Assembly (NCBI RefSeq): GCF_013186535.1
Contig: NZ_JABMCZ010000001.1
Span: 620,001-684,000, forward strand
DNA length: 64,000 bases
Reading direction: 5' to 3'
Source of the DNA: Nocardia terpenica
Lineage (GTDB): Bacteria > Actinomycetota > Actinomycetes > Mycobacteriales > Mycobacteriaceae
Shown here one piece after another: positions 9,462 to 18,245 of this stretch. A model generated the notes under the pieces. It was not told the origin of the DNA, searched no databases, and was given only the letters and a program-made list of their open reading frames with translations. Each line of letters opens with the position of its first letter. Within the stretch, counting starts at the first letter, position 1. The translations under genes were made by a program, and so were the position numbers.

Positions 9462-10582
9462 ACGTCGATACCGTGCATGCGAGGCTCGAGGTCGATCATC
9501 GTGACGTGTCGACGAGCGCCGCCCTCCGAAAGGGGTTACGGCCCCGGGTGCGCTGGGCCTTGTGTGTGGCCATCACCCTGGCGGTCGGTGTCGTGCTGGC
9601 CTACCTCGGGCTCGCTGGCGGTTGGCTGATCGCGGCGATGCTGGCCGCGGCGCTGATTGCCCTGGGCACCGGCCGCGAGCTGGCGATCGGCGGCCGACCG
9701 GTCCGGCTCGCCCAGGCGGTGATCGGAGTGCTGGCCGCACTGCCCCTGTGCGAGTTGCGCGGCGGCACCGCCGTCGGTTACGGCGGTGCGGCCACCGTCA
9801 CGATCCTGACCACCCTGGCCTTCAGCATCGCCTGCGGGCTACTGCTGGCCGGCGCCGGGCAGGGAATCTCGGCGACCACCGGAATCCTGTCGATGATCGC
9901 GGGCGGCGCCAGCACGGTGTCCACGATCGCCGACCAACTCGGCGGAGACCAGAGATTTGTGTCCCTGTCGCAGTACCTGCGGCTCATCATCGTCAGTGCG
10001 ACTCTGCCCGTGGCACTTCCGCTCCTCGGGAGCACCGCGCCGCACGGCGGCGCGCCCGTGGATCAGCGGTCCACGGGCGCGGGGCTCGCGATCACGATCG
10101 CCATCGTGGCCGCCGCCGGGCCGCTTGCCGCGCGCATGAAAATCCCCGCACCGCACCTGCTCGGACCACTGGCCGTGGCCTTGGTTGTGGGCGTGTCCCT
10201 GCCCGCCGAGCTGCGTCCCGCCGTGCCCGACCCGATGAAGATCGCGGCCTATGCCGTTATCGGCTGGCAGGCCGGGGGCGGCTTCTCACGATCGGCCGCG
10301 AGCCGGTTCCTACGCCTGCTGCCCTACATTCTCGCGTGCATCGCCGCCACCATCTCCGGTTGTTTCGGAATGGCCGCCGTCCTGTCCGACTGGTACCACG
10401 TCCCCCTCACCGAGGCATACCTGGCCACCTCGCCCGGCGGCATCTATTCGGTATTGGCCATATCCCATGACATCGGCGCCGGTCCGGTCGTCACCACGCT
10501 GCAGGTGCTCCGCATGATCGTGATGCTTTTGACCGCGATCGCGCTGCCCTACCTCATTCGGCGATATCGAAAGGAACGATGA
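9458..10582 (+). CDS. AbrB-family (COG3180) membrane protein, putative transporter
   Basis: A 374-aa protein with about ten hydrophobic helices. It contains two copies of the AbrB-duplicate signature, including GGASTVSTIADQLGGD and SPGGIYSVLAISHDIGAG. Such proteins are often misnamed ammonia monooxygenases and are thought to be transporters. They have nothing to do with the DNA-binding AbrB fold found elsewhere in this window. The ATG start overlaps the PrpF-like stop by 4 bases. Co-transcription with the isomerase suggests uptake or efflux of the same organic acid; that is inference. Confidence 0.82.
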   Translation: MNVDTVHARLEVDHRDVSTSAALRKGLRPRVRWALCVAITLAVGVVLAYLGLAGGWLIAAMLAAALIALGTGRELAIGGRPVRLAQAVIGVLAALPLCELRGGTAVGYGGAATVTILTTLAFSIACGLLLAGAGQGISATTGILSMIAGGASTVSTIADQLGGDQRFVSLSQYLRLIIVSATLPVALPLLGSTAPHGGAPVDQRSTGAGLAITIAIVAAAGPLAARMKIPAPHLLGPLAVALVVGVSLPAELRPAVPDPMKIAAYAVIGWQAGGGFSRSAASRFLRLLPYILACIAATISGCFGMAAVLSDWYHVPLTEAYLATSPGGIYSVLAISHDIGAGPVVTTLQVLRMIVMLLTAIALPYLIRRYRKER

Positions 10583-10583
10583 C

Positions 10584-11543
10584 ATGAAGCGCGTTCTCGG
10601 CATCTCGATGGTGTTCGCCTGCCTCGGCAGTGCGATGCTGGTACCCGCGGGTCGGGCCGCCGCGCACCCCTCGGTGTTTCCCACCACGATCGACCTGCCC
10701 GCCGGATTTCAGCCGGAGGGCATTGCGATCGGATCACTGCCGGTGGCCTACTTCGGCTCGAAGGCAGACGGTTCCGTCTACCGCGCCAGCCTGGTGACCG
10801 GGCGGATCCACCTCCTGAGCCCCGGGCCGGGCACACCCGCGCTCGGACTCGAACTCGACCACCGCGGCCGACTGTTCGTCGCCGGCGGCACCGGAGGCGA
10901 CGCCCGCGTCGTCGACACCCGCACCGGCTCGATCCTCGCCGACTACCAACTCGGAACCCCGCCAACCACACTCGTCAACGACGTAATCCTCACGCCGACC
11001 GGCGCCTGGTTCACCGACTCACGCACCCCCGTGCTGTATCACCTACCCATCGACCGCGACGGCACGCTTCCATCCCCCGAAGCGGTCGAGCGCCTCCCGC
11101 TAACCGGCGACATCGCCTACATACCCGGGGCATTCAACGCCAACGGCATCACCCGCACCCCCGACGGCACCAGCCTGATCATCGTCCAAACAGTCACCGG
11201 CCAACTGTTCCACGTCGACCCCACAACCGGCACCACCCACCAGATCCCCCTAGGCACCGAATCAGTCCCCGACGGCGACGGCCTACTCCTACAAAACAAC
11301 ACCCTGTTCGTAGTACAAAACCGCCACAACACCATCGCCATGATCACCCTGAACCACTCCGGCACAGCAGGCACACTCGAAACCCGCCTCACCAACCCAC
11401 ATTTCGACGTCCCCTCAACCATCGCATCCTTCGGCCACCGCCTATACCTCCCCAACGCCCGCCTGACCACACCCCCCACACCAACCACGCCGTACAACGC
11501 CATCGCGGTCGACCGACCACGAAATAACGACCGACGGCATTGA
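10584..11543 (+). CDS. Secreted SMP-30/gluconolactonase-like beta-propeller protein
   Basis: A 319-aa exported protein. A signal peptide (about 1-27, cleaved after GRAAA) is followed by repeats typical of a six-bladed SMP-30/NHL propeller, such as 'LGLELDHRGRLFVAGG', 'FNANGITRTPDGTSLIIVQ' and 'DGDGLLLQNNTLFVVQN'. Close relatives are sometimes misannotated as superoxide dismutase. It starts 1 bp after the transporter gene, so it belongs to the same operon. Codon use drifts to C/A-rich third positions in the last third. Confidence 0.8.
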   Translation: MKRVLGISMVFACLGSAMLVPAGRAAAHPSVFPTTIDLPAGFQPEGIAIGSLPVAYFGSKADGSVYRASLVTGRIHLLSPGPGTPALGLELDHRGRLFVAGGTGGDARVVDTRTGSILADYQLGTPPTTLVNDVILTPTGAWFTDSRTPVLYHLPIDRDGTLPSPEAVERLPLTGDIAYIPGAFNANGITRTPDGTSLIIVQTVTGQLFHVDPTTGTTHQIPLGTESVPDGDGLLLQNNTLFVVQNRHNTIAMITLNHSGTAGTLETRLTNPHFDVPSTIASFGHRLYLPNARLTTPPTPTTPYNAIAVDRPRNNDRRH

Positions 11544-11642
11544 CGGTTCCGGCTCTGGACCGGTTCACCGGTGATCACCCAACCATGAGACGTGGCCGAG
11601 ACTACGACCGTGACCGTAGCGAAGAAAGCTTCCTGAAATGCC

Positions 11643-11675
11643 AAAAGCCCTGGCGAGCGATCTGCCAGGGCTTTT
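11643..11675. terminator. Bidirectional-looking stem-loop terminator
   Basis: A perfect 12-bp stem (AAAAGCCCTGGC with GCCAGGGCTTTT) around a 9-nt loop. With A and T runs at both ends it could stop transcription on either strand. It follows the SMP-30-like gene by 100 bp. Confidence 0.75.
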
Positions 11676-11713
11676 ATGGTGTGCGCCATCAGGGACTTTG
11701 ACACACTTTCTCT

Positions 11714-11734
11714 ACCTACAGCCAGGCTGTAGGT
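11714..11734. promoter_or_regulatory. 21-bp palindrome, candidate operator
   Basis: Nine-base arms ACCTACAGC and GCTGTAGGT are separated by CAG. This arrangement resembles MerR-family operators. TTGACA lies at 11698-11703, which could be a -35 box. No intact regulator gene sits next to it, so either the target gene is lost or it lies elsewhere. Confidence 0.45.
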
Positions 11735-12231
11735 GTTCATGCGATAGACGGTAGCCCTCGACTCTGGCGTCGTCAACGCGCCACTCCGAGGGGGCGTGGG
11801 AGCGGTCGGTACCCACGAGACTGTTGATGAGGTCGAGCTTGGCGCGGACTGGTAGTTAGTCGGTGTCGCCTTCGCGGAGCCTGGCCCGCAGCCGCGCGAT
11901 GACGAGGTCGCGCTCACCGAGCGCAGCCTTCAGATCGGATGTGCTCAGCGTGAGTGAAGCTTCGTCAGTGGGAACCGAATCGACTTCCGCACGTGGTGGC
12001 GTGAAACCGGACGGGTACCGGCGAATTGTGTGAAAGGTCAGCCAAAATTCGCAGTTCACCGCTGTCTCTTTTCAGGAGACTTTGCCGTGGTGTCAGAACG
12101 ATTCCAGTGCCTGCGGTCGGATGGCAAGTCAGGGCCGCGGGCGTCTGGACCGGCAATCCTCAATGATCGGGTTGCACTCCTGGTGTGCGAGCATCGCGCG
12201 ATCAGGGTCGGAGCCAGGAGGCCGATCCAGG
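11735..12231. other. Largely gene-free remnant region
   Basis: About 500 bp with no intact gene. The only protein-like frame is the minus-strand fragment at 11856-12059. Base composition is slightly AT-richer around 12000-12060. The stretch looks like decayed DNA between two functional chromosomal segments. Confidence 0.4.
11856..12059 (-). pseudogene. Fragment ending in a coiled-coil, possibly transposon-derived
   Basis: A 67-codon frame whose last 25 residues (LKAALGERDLVIARLRARLR) look like the C-terminal coiled coil of a larger protein, as in accessory proteins of Tn554-like transposons. The upstream part has no recognisable domain and no good ribosome-binding site. It is probably a relic; identity uncertain. 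Confidence 0.25.
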
Positions 12232-13347
12232 TCACAAGCGGTCGGCGAACCAGTCGGCGACAAGCTGCCGCGCGGGGTCGGAGTCATCCATGCTGCAATG
12301 TTCGGCACCGCCATCAACGCCGTCGAATACCACCAGTTTCTTGTCGCTGGACCCGGCAGCTTCGATCGCTTCCTCCGCGTGCGAGAGAGGGATCATCGAA
12401 TCGTCGGCACCATGCACAATGAGGAAAGGCTGCGTCAGGTGCGGCAGCGCTTCGGCGAGGGCGAACGGCTTCACTTTCTCCAGCGCCTGCTCCATCGTGT
12501 CGGTGCCCATCACCCACGGCAACTGCCAGAACGGCACCGGAGTGGTTTTGGACCGGGTCTCCCAGCGGTGCTGCCATAGTTGGCCGTAGTCCCACACCCC
12601 GCCCCACGCAGCGCACGCCTTGATCCGGTGCTCGAAGGCCGCGCCGCGTGGCGCGTAATACCCGCCGAGACTGATGCCGAGCAGACCGAGCCGCTCCGGA
12701 TCGAGGTCCGGCCGGGTCATGAGGTGATCGACGATCGCGGACGTGGGCACCTCATAGTCGGGGCGTGACGCGACACCACGCAGCCGCAACGGCTCCCCGG
12801 TGCCGGGAGCGTCGACCACCAGACAGGCGATGCCGCGGTCGGCGAACTCCTCCCGGATGATGCAATACAACAGCTCCTTGGTCACGTCGAAACCGTTGTA
12901 GAAGATCACCACCGGAGCCCGCCCGACTACGTCTCGGGCGGGGATCAGCCAGCCGGGCAGGATGCCGTCGGGCGAGTTGATCTCGACGCGCTCGAGAGGC
13001 CGCGGCATCGTCTCGACGGCCTTGCCGAATGCCTCGAGAGCCAGGCTGTAACTATTGGTCTTCGCCGGGCCGGGCGCGGTCTGGCGCTCGCCAGTCAGGT
13101 AGTAGTTCACGGCATTCAGGAACCGCTCGGACGCGCTGCGCCGATAGCCCCGGCTGAGGTCCCGCTTCGCGAATTCGACCTGGAGCGTGCCCGCCTCGTC
13201 CCACGCTTTCGTCCACGCCTCTGGATCGGGCTGCGCCTCGCGCAGCCCGGCGAGTTGGCGGTCGATCTGGCCCAGTTGTCCGCCGGCGGTGATCGACAAC
13301 AGCACGGCCGAGGACCACATGTAGTTGTCCGGAAAGTACCTGAACAC
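12232..13347 (-). CDS. Alpha/beta hydrolase, FrsA / pseudooxynicotine-hydrolase-like
   Basis: A 371-aa hydrolase with a helical N-terminal cap (about 1-130) and a C-terminal alpha/beta core, like FrsA and 2,6-dihydroxypseudooxynicotine hydrolase. The nucleophile elbow is GISLGG, the acid is in HGADDSMIPL and the histidine in GGAEHCSMD. It may cleave C-C or ester bonds of small molecules; the substrate is not predictable. It is isolated, with a gene-free 270-bp upstream spacer. Confidence 0.85.
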   Translation of the reverse strand: MFRYFPDNYMWSSAVLLSITAGGQLGQIDRQLAGLREAQPDPEAWTKAWDEAGTLQVEFAKRDLSRGYRRSASERFLNAVNYYLTGERQTAPGPAKTNSYSLALEAFGKAVETMPRPLERVEINSPDGILPGWLIPARDVVGRAPVVIFYNGFDVTKELLYCIIREEFADRGIACLVVDAPGTGEPLRLRGVASRPDYEVPTSAIVDHLMTRPDLDPERLGLLGISLGGYYAPRGAAFEHRIKACAAWGGVWDYGQLWQHRWETRSKTTPVPFWQLPWVMGTDTMEQALEKVKPFALAEALPHLTQPFLIVHGADDSMIPLSHAEEAIEAAGSSDKKLVVFDGVDGGAEHCSMDDSDPARQLVADWFADRL

Positions 13348-13618
13348 GAGACCTCCTTGACCGAAGCGGGCGCTATCCGGCCGATGCTACCGGCCTGAAC
13401 ACGATTCACCAGGAGCCTCACCGGCATTTTTCGCGGCGCGCGGTGCCAACCGTCCCCGCTCAGTCAGTGGATTGTGCGGACACCGGGTACCAGCCGCGCG
13501 AACCTCCAGACCACGGTGAACTGGCGCACCTGTCGACGAATCGCGTTCGGCCGCAGAATGATGCATCGACGCCCGGCAGATCTGTCAGGACCGCCTTCAG
13601 TGAGTATCGTTGCAGTAT

Positions 13619-14329
13619 TTATGGCCGCTGCGTCGCCGAGCGTGCGGCGTAGCCGGTGAGCAGGGCGTCGATGATGTCGGTCAGTTGGGGCTCGACATCC
13701 ACGACGGCGTGTACGAGTTCGGGTTCGGATTTGTAGAAGTCGCGTAGTTTCGTGCCGGGGGCCGCCATCTGCCACATGGCTCCGGCCATCGCGGTTGCGG
13801 TGGCGATGACGCTGAACGCCTGGTCGAGCCGCAACAGGGTGACAGTGCAGAGCGTGGAGCTGACTTCGGTGACCACGGCGATGGCGCGAGTCTTGAATTC
13901 CCGGACCCTCTCCAGTGAGACATTTCGTTCCAGGTTCAGCGGCGTGTGCGCGAGGAGGTCGCAGAACAGTGGGCGGGAAACCAACGAGTGAGCAATCACA
14001 GCTGCGGTCTCGCGCGCTGTCGCATCCGATTCCGGCCGCCCGGCACTGGGGCGGGCCGCGAGGTTGTCAAGCTCGCCGCGCACCGCCACCGACCATTCGT
14101 CCCAAGCACCGACCGCCAGTTGCAGGAAGATGTCCTCGCGCGTCTCGAAGTAGCGCAACATTGCCGACTTGTGCATACCGACCTCGTCGGCAATGGCGCT
14201 CGCAGTCACCTCCCGCACGCTACTGTCCATGGCCAGGCGAGCAGCCGCCACCAGGATCGCCTCCTGCCGAGCGCGCTTCGCCTCGGGGGTACGAGCACGT
14301 TCAAAGTCGAAATCAGTCAAACCAGTCAC
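13619..14329 (-). CDS. TetR-family transcriptional regulator
   Basis: A 236-aa repressor. The N-terminal HTH (about 20-65) reads ILVAAARLAMDSSVREVTAS and HKSAMLRYFETREDIF, typical of TetR. The C-terminal ligand domain is generic. It is divergent from two SDR genes. A perfect palindrome overlapping their promoter is the expected binding site, so it most likely represses them and itself. Confidence 0.9.
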   Translation of the reverse strand: MTGLTDFDFERARTPEAKRARQEAILVAAARLAMDSSVREVTASAIADEVGMHKSAMLRYFETREDIFLQLAVGAWDEWSVAVRGELDNLAARPSAGRPESDATARETAAVIAHSLVSRPLFCDLLAHTPLNLERNVSLERVREFKTRAIAVVTEVSSTLCTVTLLRLDQAFSVIATATAMAGAMWQMAAPGTKLRDFYKSEPELVHAVVDVEPQLTDIIDALLTGYAARSATQRP

Positions 14330-14408
14330 CGTCCAAGCATTGAGTTGCCGCGACCTGGTTGTCGAGCAAATCGCCCATCTCCAGCATAATACAACCTAAT
14401 TGCATTAT

Positions 14409-14429
14409 TAGTGAAACCGTGTTTCACTA
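14409..14429. promoter_or_regulatory. TetR-type operator upstream of the SDR genes
   Basis: An exact inverted repeat: TAGTGAAAC and GTTTCACTA with CGT between. It sits 5 bases before the chosen start codon of the first SDR gene and downstream of an AT-rich candidate promoter (CATAAT at 14385-14390). Size and symmetry fit a TetR dimer site. Assigning it to the divergent TetR gene is inference. Confidence 0.65.
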
Positions 14430-14434
14430 GAGCC

Positions 14435-15301
14435 ATGAGTCCGCAGACCAATACTTGGTTCATCACCGGCTCCTCCCGAGGCTTCGGCCGTGCCCTCACC
14501 CTCTCCGCACTCAAGGGCGGCGACAGCGTCGTGGCGACCGCCCGCAGGCCCGAACAGCTCGCCGACCTCGCCGCGCAGTACGGCGACCGGGTCCTCCCGG
14601 TCGCTCTGGATGTGACCGACCCTGCTGCGGCCGAAGTCGCACTTACCGCCGGGCTGGAGAAGTACGGCCGGATAGACGTGGTGGTCAACAACGCCGGCTA
14701 CGCCAACGTTTCCCCCGTCGAGACCACCGACGAGTCCGATTTCCGCCGCCAGTTCGAGACCAACTTCTGGGGCGTCTACAACGTCTCCCGAGCCGCGCTG
14801 CCGCTGCTGAAGAAGCAGGGCGGGGGCATCGTGATCCAGTTCTCCTCGAGCGGCGGACGCATCGGCAGCACCCCCGGACTCGGCTCCTACCAGGCAGCAA
14901 AATTCGCCGTCGACGGATTCACCCGGGTCTTGGCGGCCGAGACCGCACCGTTCGGCATCCGCTACCTCGTGGTCGAACCGGGCGGCTTCGCGACCGACTG
15001 GGCAGGAGCCTCCATGCAGATCGAGGAGATACCGCAGGACTACCGCCAGACCGTCGGTGCCTTGGCCGAGCTGCTGCGCGCCGGTGCCGCACCGGGCGAC
15101 CCCAATCGGGCCGCGGAAATCCTTGTGCGGGTTGTGCATTCCGGCCAACTGCCCAGCCATCTGTTACTCGGAGCCGGCGCGGCCACGATGGCCCTGGCCT
15201 ACTCCCGCAGCCAGATCGCCGAGGCGAGCGCTTGGCAGGCCGTCTCGGTCTCCGCCGACACCGGTGCCGGCTACCCAATCGATCTGCCTATCGTCCACTG
15301 A
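14435..15301 (+). CDS. Short-chain dehydrogenase/reductase (SDR)
   Basis: A 288-aa classical SDR. The Rossmann motif is TGSSRGFG (about 11-18), followed by NNAG in VVVNNAGYAN and the active site with S and YQAAK. It should oxidise or reduce an alcohol/ketone with NAD(P). ATG at 14435 is chosen; an earlier in-frame start at 14411 would lie inside the palindromic operator. It is likely co-regulated with the second SDR by the divergent TetR gene. Confidence 0.88.
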   Translation: MSPQTNTWFITGSSRGFGRALTLSALKGGDSVVATARRPEQLADLAAQYGDRVLPVALDVTDPAAAEVALTAGLEKYGRIDVVVNNAGYANVSPVETTDESDFRRQFETNFWGVYNVSRAALPLLKKQGGGIVIQFSSSGGRIGSTPGLGSYQAAKFAVDGFTRVLAAETAPFGIRYLVVEPGGFATDWAGASMQIEEIPQDYRQTVGALAELLRAGAAPGDPNRAAEILVRVVHSGQLPSHLLLGAGAATMALAYSRSQIAEASAWQAVSVSADTGAGYPIDLPIVH

Positions 15302-15446
15302 ACCCGCCAAAGCGGCAGGAAGGACAGGCCATCCGAGAGCACTTTCACCGACAAGGCCGCCTCGTCACGGGCGCGCCGGATCAGGGCTGACATAGGTTCG
15401 ATTGACCCCGAGAACGGCTTTAGAGCATCGACAAAGGGAGAAGCGC

Positions 15447-16307
15447 ATGTCTGCGAAAACGATCGTTATCACCGGCACGGCCAGCGGTTTCGGACAGCTG
15501 AGCGTGCGTCGCTTCAGCGAGGCCGGCTGGAATGTGGTCGCCACGGTCCGCAAAGAGACCGACCTCGACACCCACGCCGCCATGGAGAACGTGAAGACTC
15601 TGCTGTTGGACGTGGACGACGAGCAGGCCGACCTGGCATTCGGGGAACTCGCGCAATCACAGTTCGGCCGCGTCGACGCCCTGATCAACAACGCCGGATA
15701 CTTCCAATCCGGCCCACTCGAAGCCACGACCATGGACCAGGCCCACCGCCAGTTCCAGACCAACGTCTTCGGTCTGATCGCATTGAACAAGGCGTTCATC
15801 CCGATCTTCCGGGAACAGCGATCGGGTGTCATCGTCAACGTCAGTTCGATCAGCGCCGACGGCGGCTACCCCTACAACTCGGTGTACCAGGCATCCAAGG
15901 CCGCGGTGGCCTCCCTCACCGAGGGTTTGCACGCGGAGCTGAGCGGGTTCGGCGTCCTGGTCAAGGCTTTGCATCCGGGTGCCATGGCAACGAAGATCTA
16001 CAGCAAGATCGACGGTGCCCAGAACGTTCCCGAGGACTATGACGCTTCGTGGAAAGCATTCACCTCGCTGAACATGATCCTCTCCGACCCGGAGATCACC
16101 GCCGAGGCGATGTACCGGATGGTGATTGACGGCGACACCCGCAAGGTTCACTACTACAGCGGCCCCGATGGCGAAGCGACGCCCCGCGTAAAGCAACTTC
16201 TCGGCCAGGACTGGTACTTCGAGGAACTCAGCGCCCGCAACCGCAACGAAGCCACGCCGCTGTGGGAGGCATTGATGCCCCACCCCAAGTCAACGGCTCG
16301 GAACTGA
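15447..16307 (+). CDS. Short-chain dehydrogenase/reductase (SDR), second copy
   Basis: A 286-aa classical SDR with TGTASGFG, INNAGYFQ and the SSIS...YQASK active-site pattern. It differs from its upstream neighbour well beyond the motifs, so it is a separate subfamily and not a fresh duplicate. Start at 15447 is supported by a GGGAGAAG ribosome-binding site. The 145-bp gap to the first SDR has no gene. It is the last chromosomal gene before the mobile element. Confidence 0.88.
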   Translation: MSAKTIVITGTASGFGQLSVRRFSEAGWNVVATVRKETDLDTHAAMENVKTLLLDVDDEQADLAFGELAQSQFGRVDALINNAGYFQSGPLEATTMDQAHRQFQTNVFGLIALNKAFIPIFREQRSGVIVNVSSISADGGYPYNSVYQASKAAVASLTEGLHAELSGFGVLVKALHPGAMATKIYSKIDGAQNVPEDYDASWKAFTSLNMILSDPEITAEAMYRMVIDGDTRKVHYYSGPDGEATPRVKQLLGQDWYFEELSARNRNEATPLWEALMPHPKSTARN

Positions 16308-16406
16308 GACCGACCAATGTATTCCAAGGGCAGCTTCATCGTGGCGATGCGCTCGGCGGCAGTTGGCGGCAGATAGATCCCGGCGATTGTGTCGATTGCC
16401 GTTCTT

Positions 16407-16424
16407 GCATGGGTCGGCCCATGC
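16407..16424. terminator. Small stem-loop at the left border of the element
   Basis: GCATGGG and CCCATGC pair around TCGG. It lies between the SDR stop and the convergent integrase gene, and could end either transcript or mark the element border. I found no tRNA gene or repeat that identifies the attachment site here. Confidence 0.4.
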
Positions 16425-16498
16425 GACGAAATCAGTTATGCGCGTCAGCTTTTCGGGCGTTTATCCCTTACGGGGTATTCGCTCCGGATTGCCCGAAC

Positions 16499-17515
16499 TC
16501 AGGGCACCAACGGGTGTGGCTCGCCAGTCATGGCCGCAAGTGCCTCGGCGACCTCCACCAGACTTGCTCGGATGTATGTCGCGGTCTGTCCGCTGCGGCC
16601 GTCGGGCTCGGCGTGGCCAGCGTAGGCGCGGGCCACTGCGTAACCGTAGTTGCGTTCGACCCAGGTGAGGGTCGTGTGACGGAGCCAGTGTGCGCTGATC
16701 TGTTGACGGCGGACCCATTCCAGGTGCGAGCCGATGCGGTTCCACAGAGAGTCGTAGTGGCGACGGGTGATTGGGTGACCGTTGCGGCGACGGAACAGGG
16801 GCTCGCTGTCGACAGGATCGTCTCCGTGGCGCTCGGCGATATGTTGGAGCATGGCCCGCATCAACGAAGGCGAGACCGGCTGCCAACGGACGGTTTCGCC
16901 CTTCTCACGAAGGAAGATGAGACATTGTTCTGGGTCAAGGTCTTTCGGGCGCAAGGCTAGGGCACCGCCACGGCGACAGGCGGTTTCGATGTGCAGCCGC
17001 AACAACATCGTGTCGAGAGTTGGGTCGTTGCCGGTGGTAGCAGCTACCTGAACGATCTCGGCGAGTTGGTGGTCTGCGATGGCCCGCCGGGTACTGGCCA
17101 GTCGCCGGGGTTTTGCGACACGTTTGGCAGGGTTGTCGTCGGGCCGGATATAGCCGTCTTCCTCTGCGTACCGGTAGAGGCAACGCGCGGCAGCGATGAG
17201 ATTCTCGGCCGCGCTGCGCCCGCCTCGGGAGTTGCGGCGCACGATGGCGTCCTCTTTGGCTTGTGTGGCGAGCTGGCGCAGCTCCGCTGGTGAGGGCTCA
17301 TTAATGACACGTTCGCCCCACGATTCCTCGATGCGCCGCAGGTATGTGCCGTAGACCCGTAGCGAGGTCGGGGGCATCAGCGCCCTGATCGTGGGGATGT
17401 ACTCGGCGAAGGTCGGGATGGTCGTCGGCTGCGCCGTCGCGATTAGCTGCTCGGGGGTGAGTCCGAGTCGGGAAAGCAGCAGCCGGGCAGCGTCGATTTC
17501 GGTGGTGGTGGTCAT
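16499..17515 (-). CDS. Tyrosine recombinase / integrase of the ICE (copy 1)
   Basis: A 338-aa site-specific integrase. The catalytic domain shows Arg I in ETACRRGGAL, the lysine-bearing beta hairpin (LREKGETVRW), the H-x-x-R box HWLRHTT, the second His in AGHAE and the nucleophile Tyr in TATYIRA. The N-terminal part is a core-binding SAM-like domain. It overlaps the AbrB-like gene by 4 bases. About three quarters of residues, by eye, match the integrase at 47375-48391, so two related elements are present. Confidence 0.93.
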   Translation of the reverse strand: MTTTTEIDAARLLLSRLGLTPEQLIATAQPTTIPTFAEYIPTIRALMPPTSLRVYGTYLRRIEESWGERVINEPSPAELRQLATQAKEDAIVRRNSRGGRSAAENLIAAARCLYRYAEEDGYIRPDDNPAKRVAKPRRLASTRRAIADHQLAEIVQVAATTGNDPTLDTMLLRLHIETACRRGGALALRPKDLDPEQCLIFLREKGETVRWQPVSPSLMRAMLQHIAERHGDDPVDSEPLFRRRNGHPITRRHYDSLWNRIGSHLEWVRRQQISAHWLRHTTLTWVERNYGYAVARAYAGHAEPDGRSGQTATYIRASLVEVAEALAAMTGEPHPLVP

Positions 17516-17982
17516 CGGACCGTACTCGTCGCCTGCTCATGGAGCGTCGAAAGGGCCTGATCGATCACCACGAGGGGGTAGATCAGCAACAGGCGGCCAG
17601 GCACTGATGCAGCGATCAAGAGCCGGTCTCCAGGTTCGATCCCGCACCGATGTCGAATGACGGCTGGCAGCCGAAGATGGCCGTCGTGATCCACGCGGAA
17701 GCCGCCGTCCGAATGCTCGAAGGCGACGGCCGTCCGTCCAGCCACTGTCAGGGAAATCGGCTGTTCAGGAAGCCAGCCGAGTCGCTTCACCGCCGCGCGG
17801 TCGCCAACCTGTCCGTGGCAGCAAATCACGGCAACGCTGTATTCGAATCGGTTCATCGCTCCGGTACCGATCATCAGCTCCGGCATCGGGAGAGGGCCGG
17901 TACGCCCCATCGGGGTGCCGCGTCGCGAGTTGGCCGGTGGCCAGACGGCCAAGCCGTCGGTGTCTATATCGTTGATGTCCAT
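17512..17982 (-). CDS. AbrB/SpoVT-like swapped-hairpin DNA-binding protein (copy 1)
   Basis: A 156-aa protein coupled to the integrase by a 4-bp overlap. The C-terminal half (DHDGHLRLPAVIRHRCGIEPG) matches an AbrB/MazE-type domain, in which a hairpin with R-LPA and GI-PGD contacts DNA. The copy at 48388 shows the same pattern and order. It is a likely regulator of integrase expression and perhaps of the promoter-like repeat upstream. The N-terminal half is not recognised. Confidence 0.7.
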   Translation of the reverse strand: MDINDIDTDGLAVWPPANSRRGTPMGRTGPLPMPELMIGTGAMNRFEYSVAVICCHGQVGDRAAVKRLGWLPEQPISLTVAGRTAVAFEHSDGGFRVDHDGHLRLPAVIRHRCGIEPGDRLLIAASVPGRLLLIYPLVVIDQALSTLHEQATSTVR

Positions 17983-18182
17983 TGGTTCGCGCCTATCCGC
18001 TCAGCAGGTGACCCCGGCGCACGCACGCGCGAACCCTCGGTGTGATCGGTGAAGGCGCTGACCTCGCAGGGTGTACATGCGCGCCAGCCGGGGATGAGTC
18101 TGGACTTTTGTGCAAACCGTCGGACTGTCAGGCGGTTGCCTTCAGGGCGGATACTCGCGCCCCGGAGAATAGGCACCGGAAC

Positions 18183-18205
18183 TTCAATAGCCAATGTCTA
18201 TTATA
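18183..18205 (-). promoter_or_regulatory. Promoter-like repeat upstream of the AbrB-integrase pair
   Basis: Read on the minus strand it begins TATAAT and continues NGACATYGGCTATTGAA. The same 23-bp sequence, with two differences, occurs on the plus strand at 24556-24578. It lies about 200 bp before the AbrB-like start. A perfect -10 box is rare in this GC-rich DNA; no convincing -35 box is visible. Confidence 0.6.
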
Positions 18206-18245
18206 GCACTAGCGTACAATTCAGTATTTCGCTCCGCCTGCCGGC

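Noticed and set aside
11117..11917. Long minus-strand frame opposite the SMP-30-like gene
   Set aside because: Shadow of a high-GC gene; the part beyond the gene crosses the terminator hairpin and has no domain.
16308..16498. Attachment site or tRNA gene at the integrase border
   Set aside because: No tRNA-like sequence and no matching direct repeat was found at 43-54 kb by eye; only a small stem-loop is visible.
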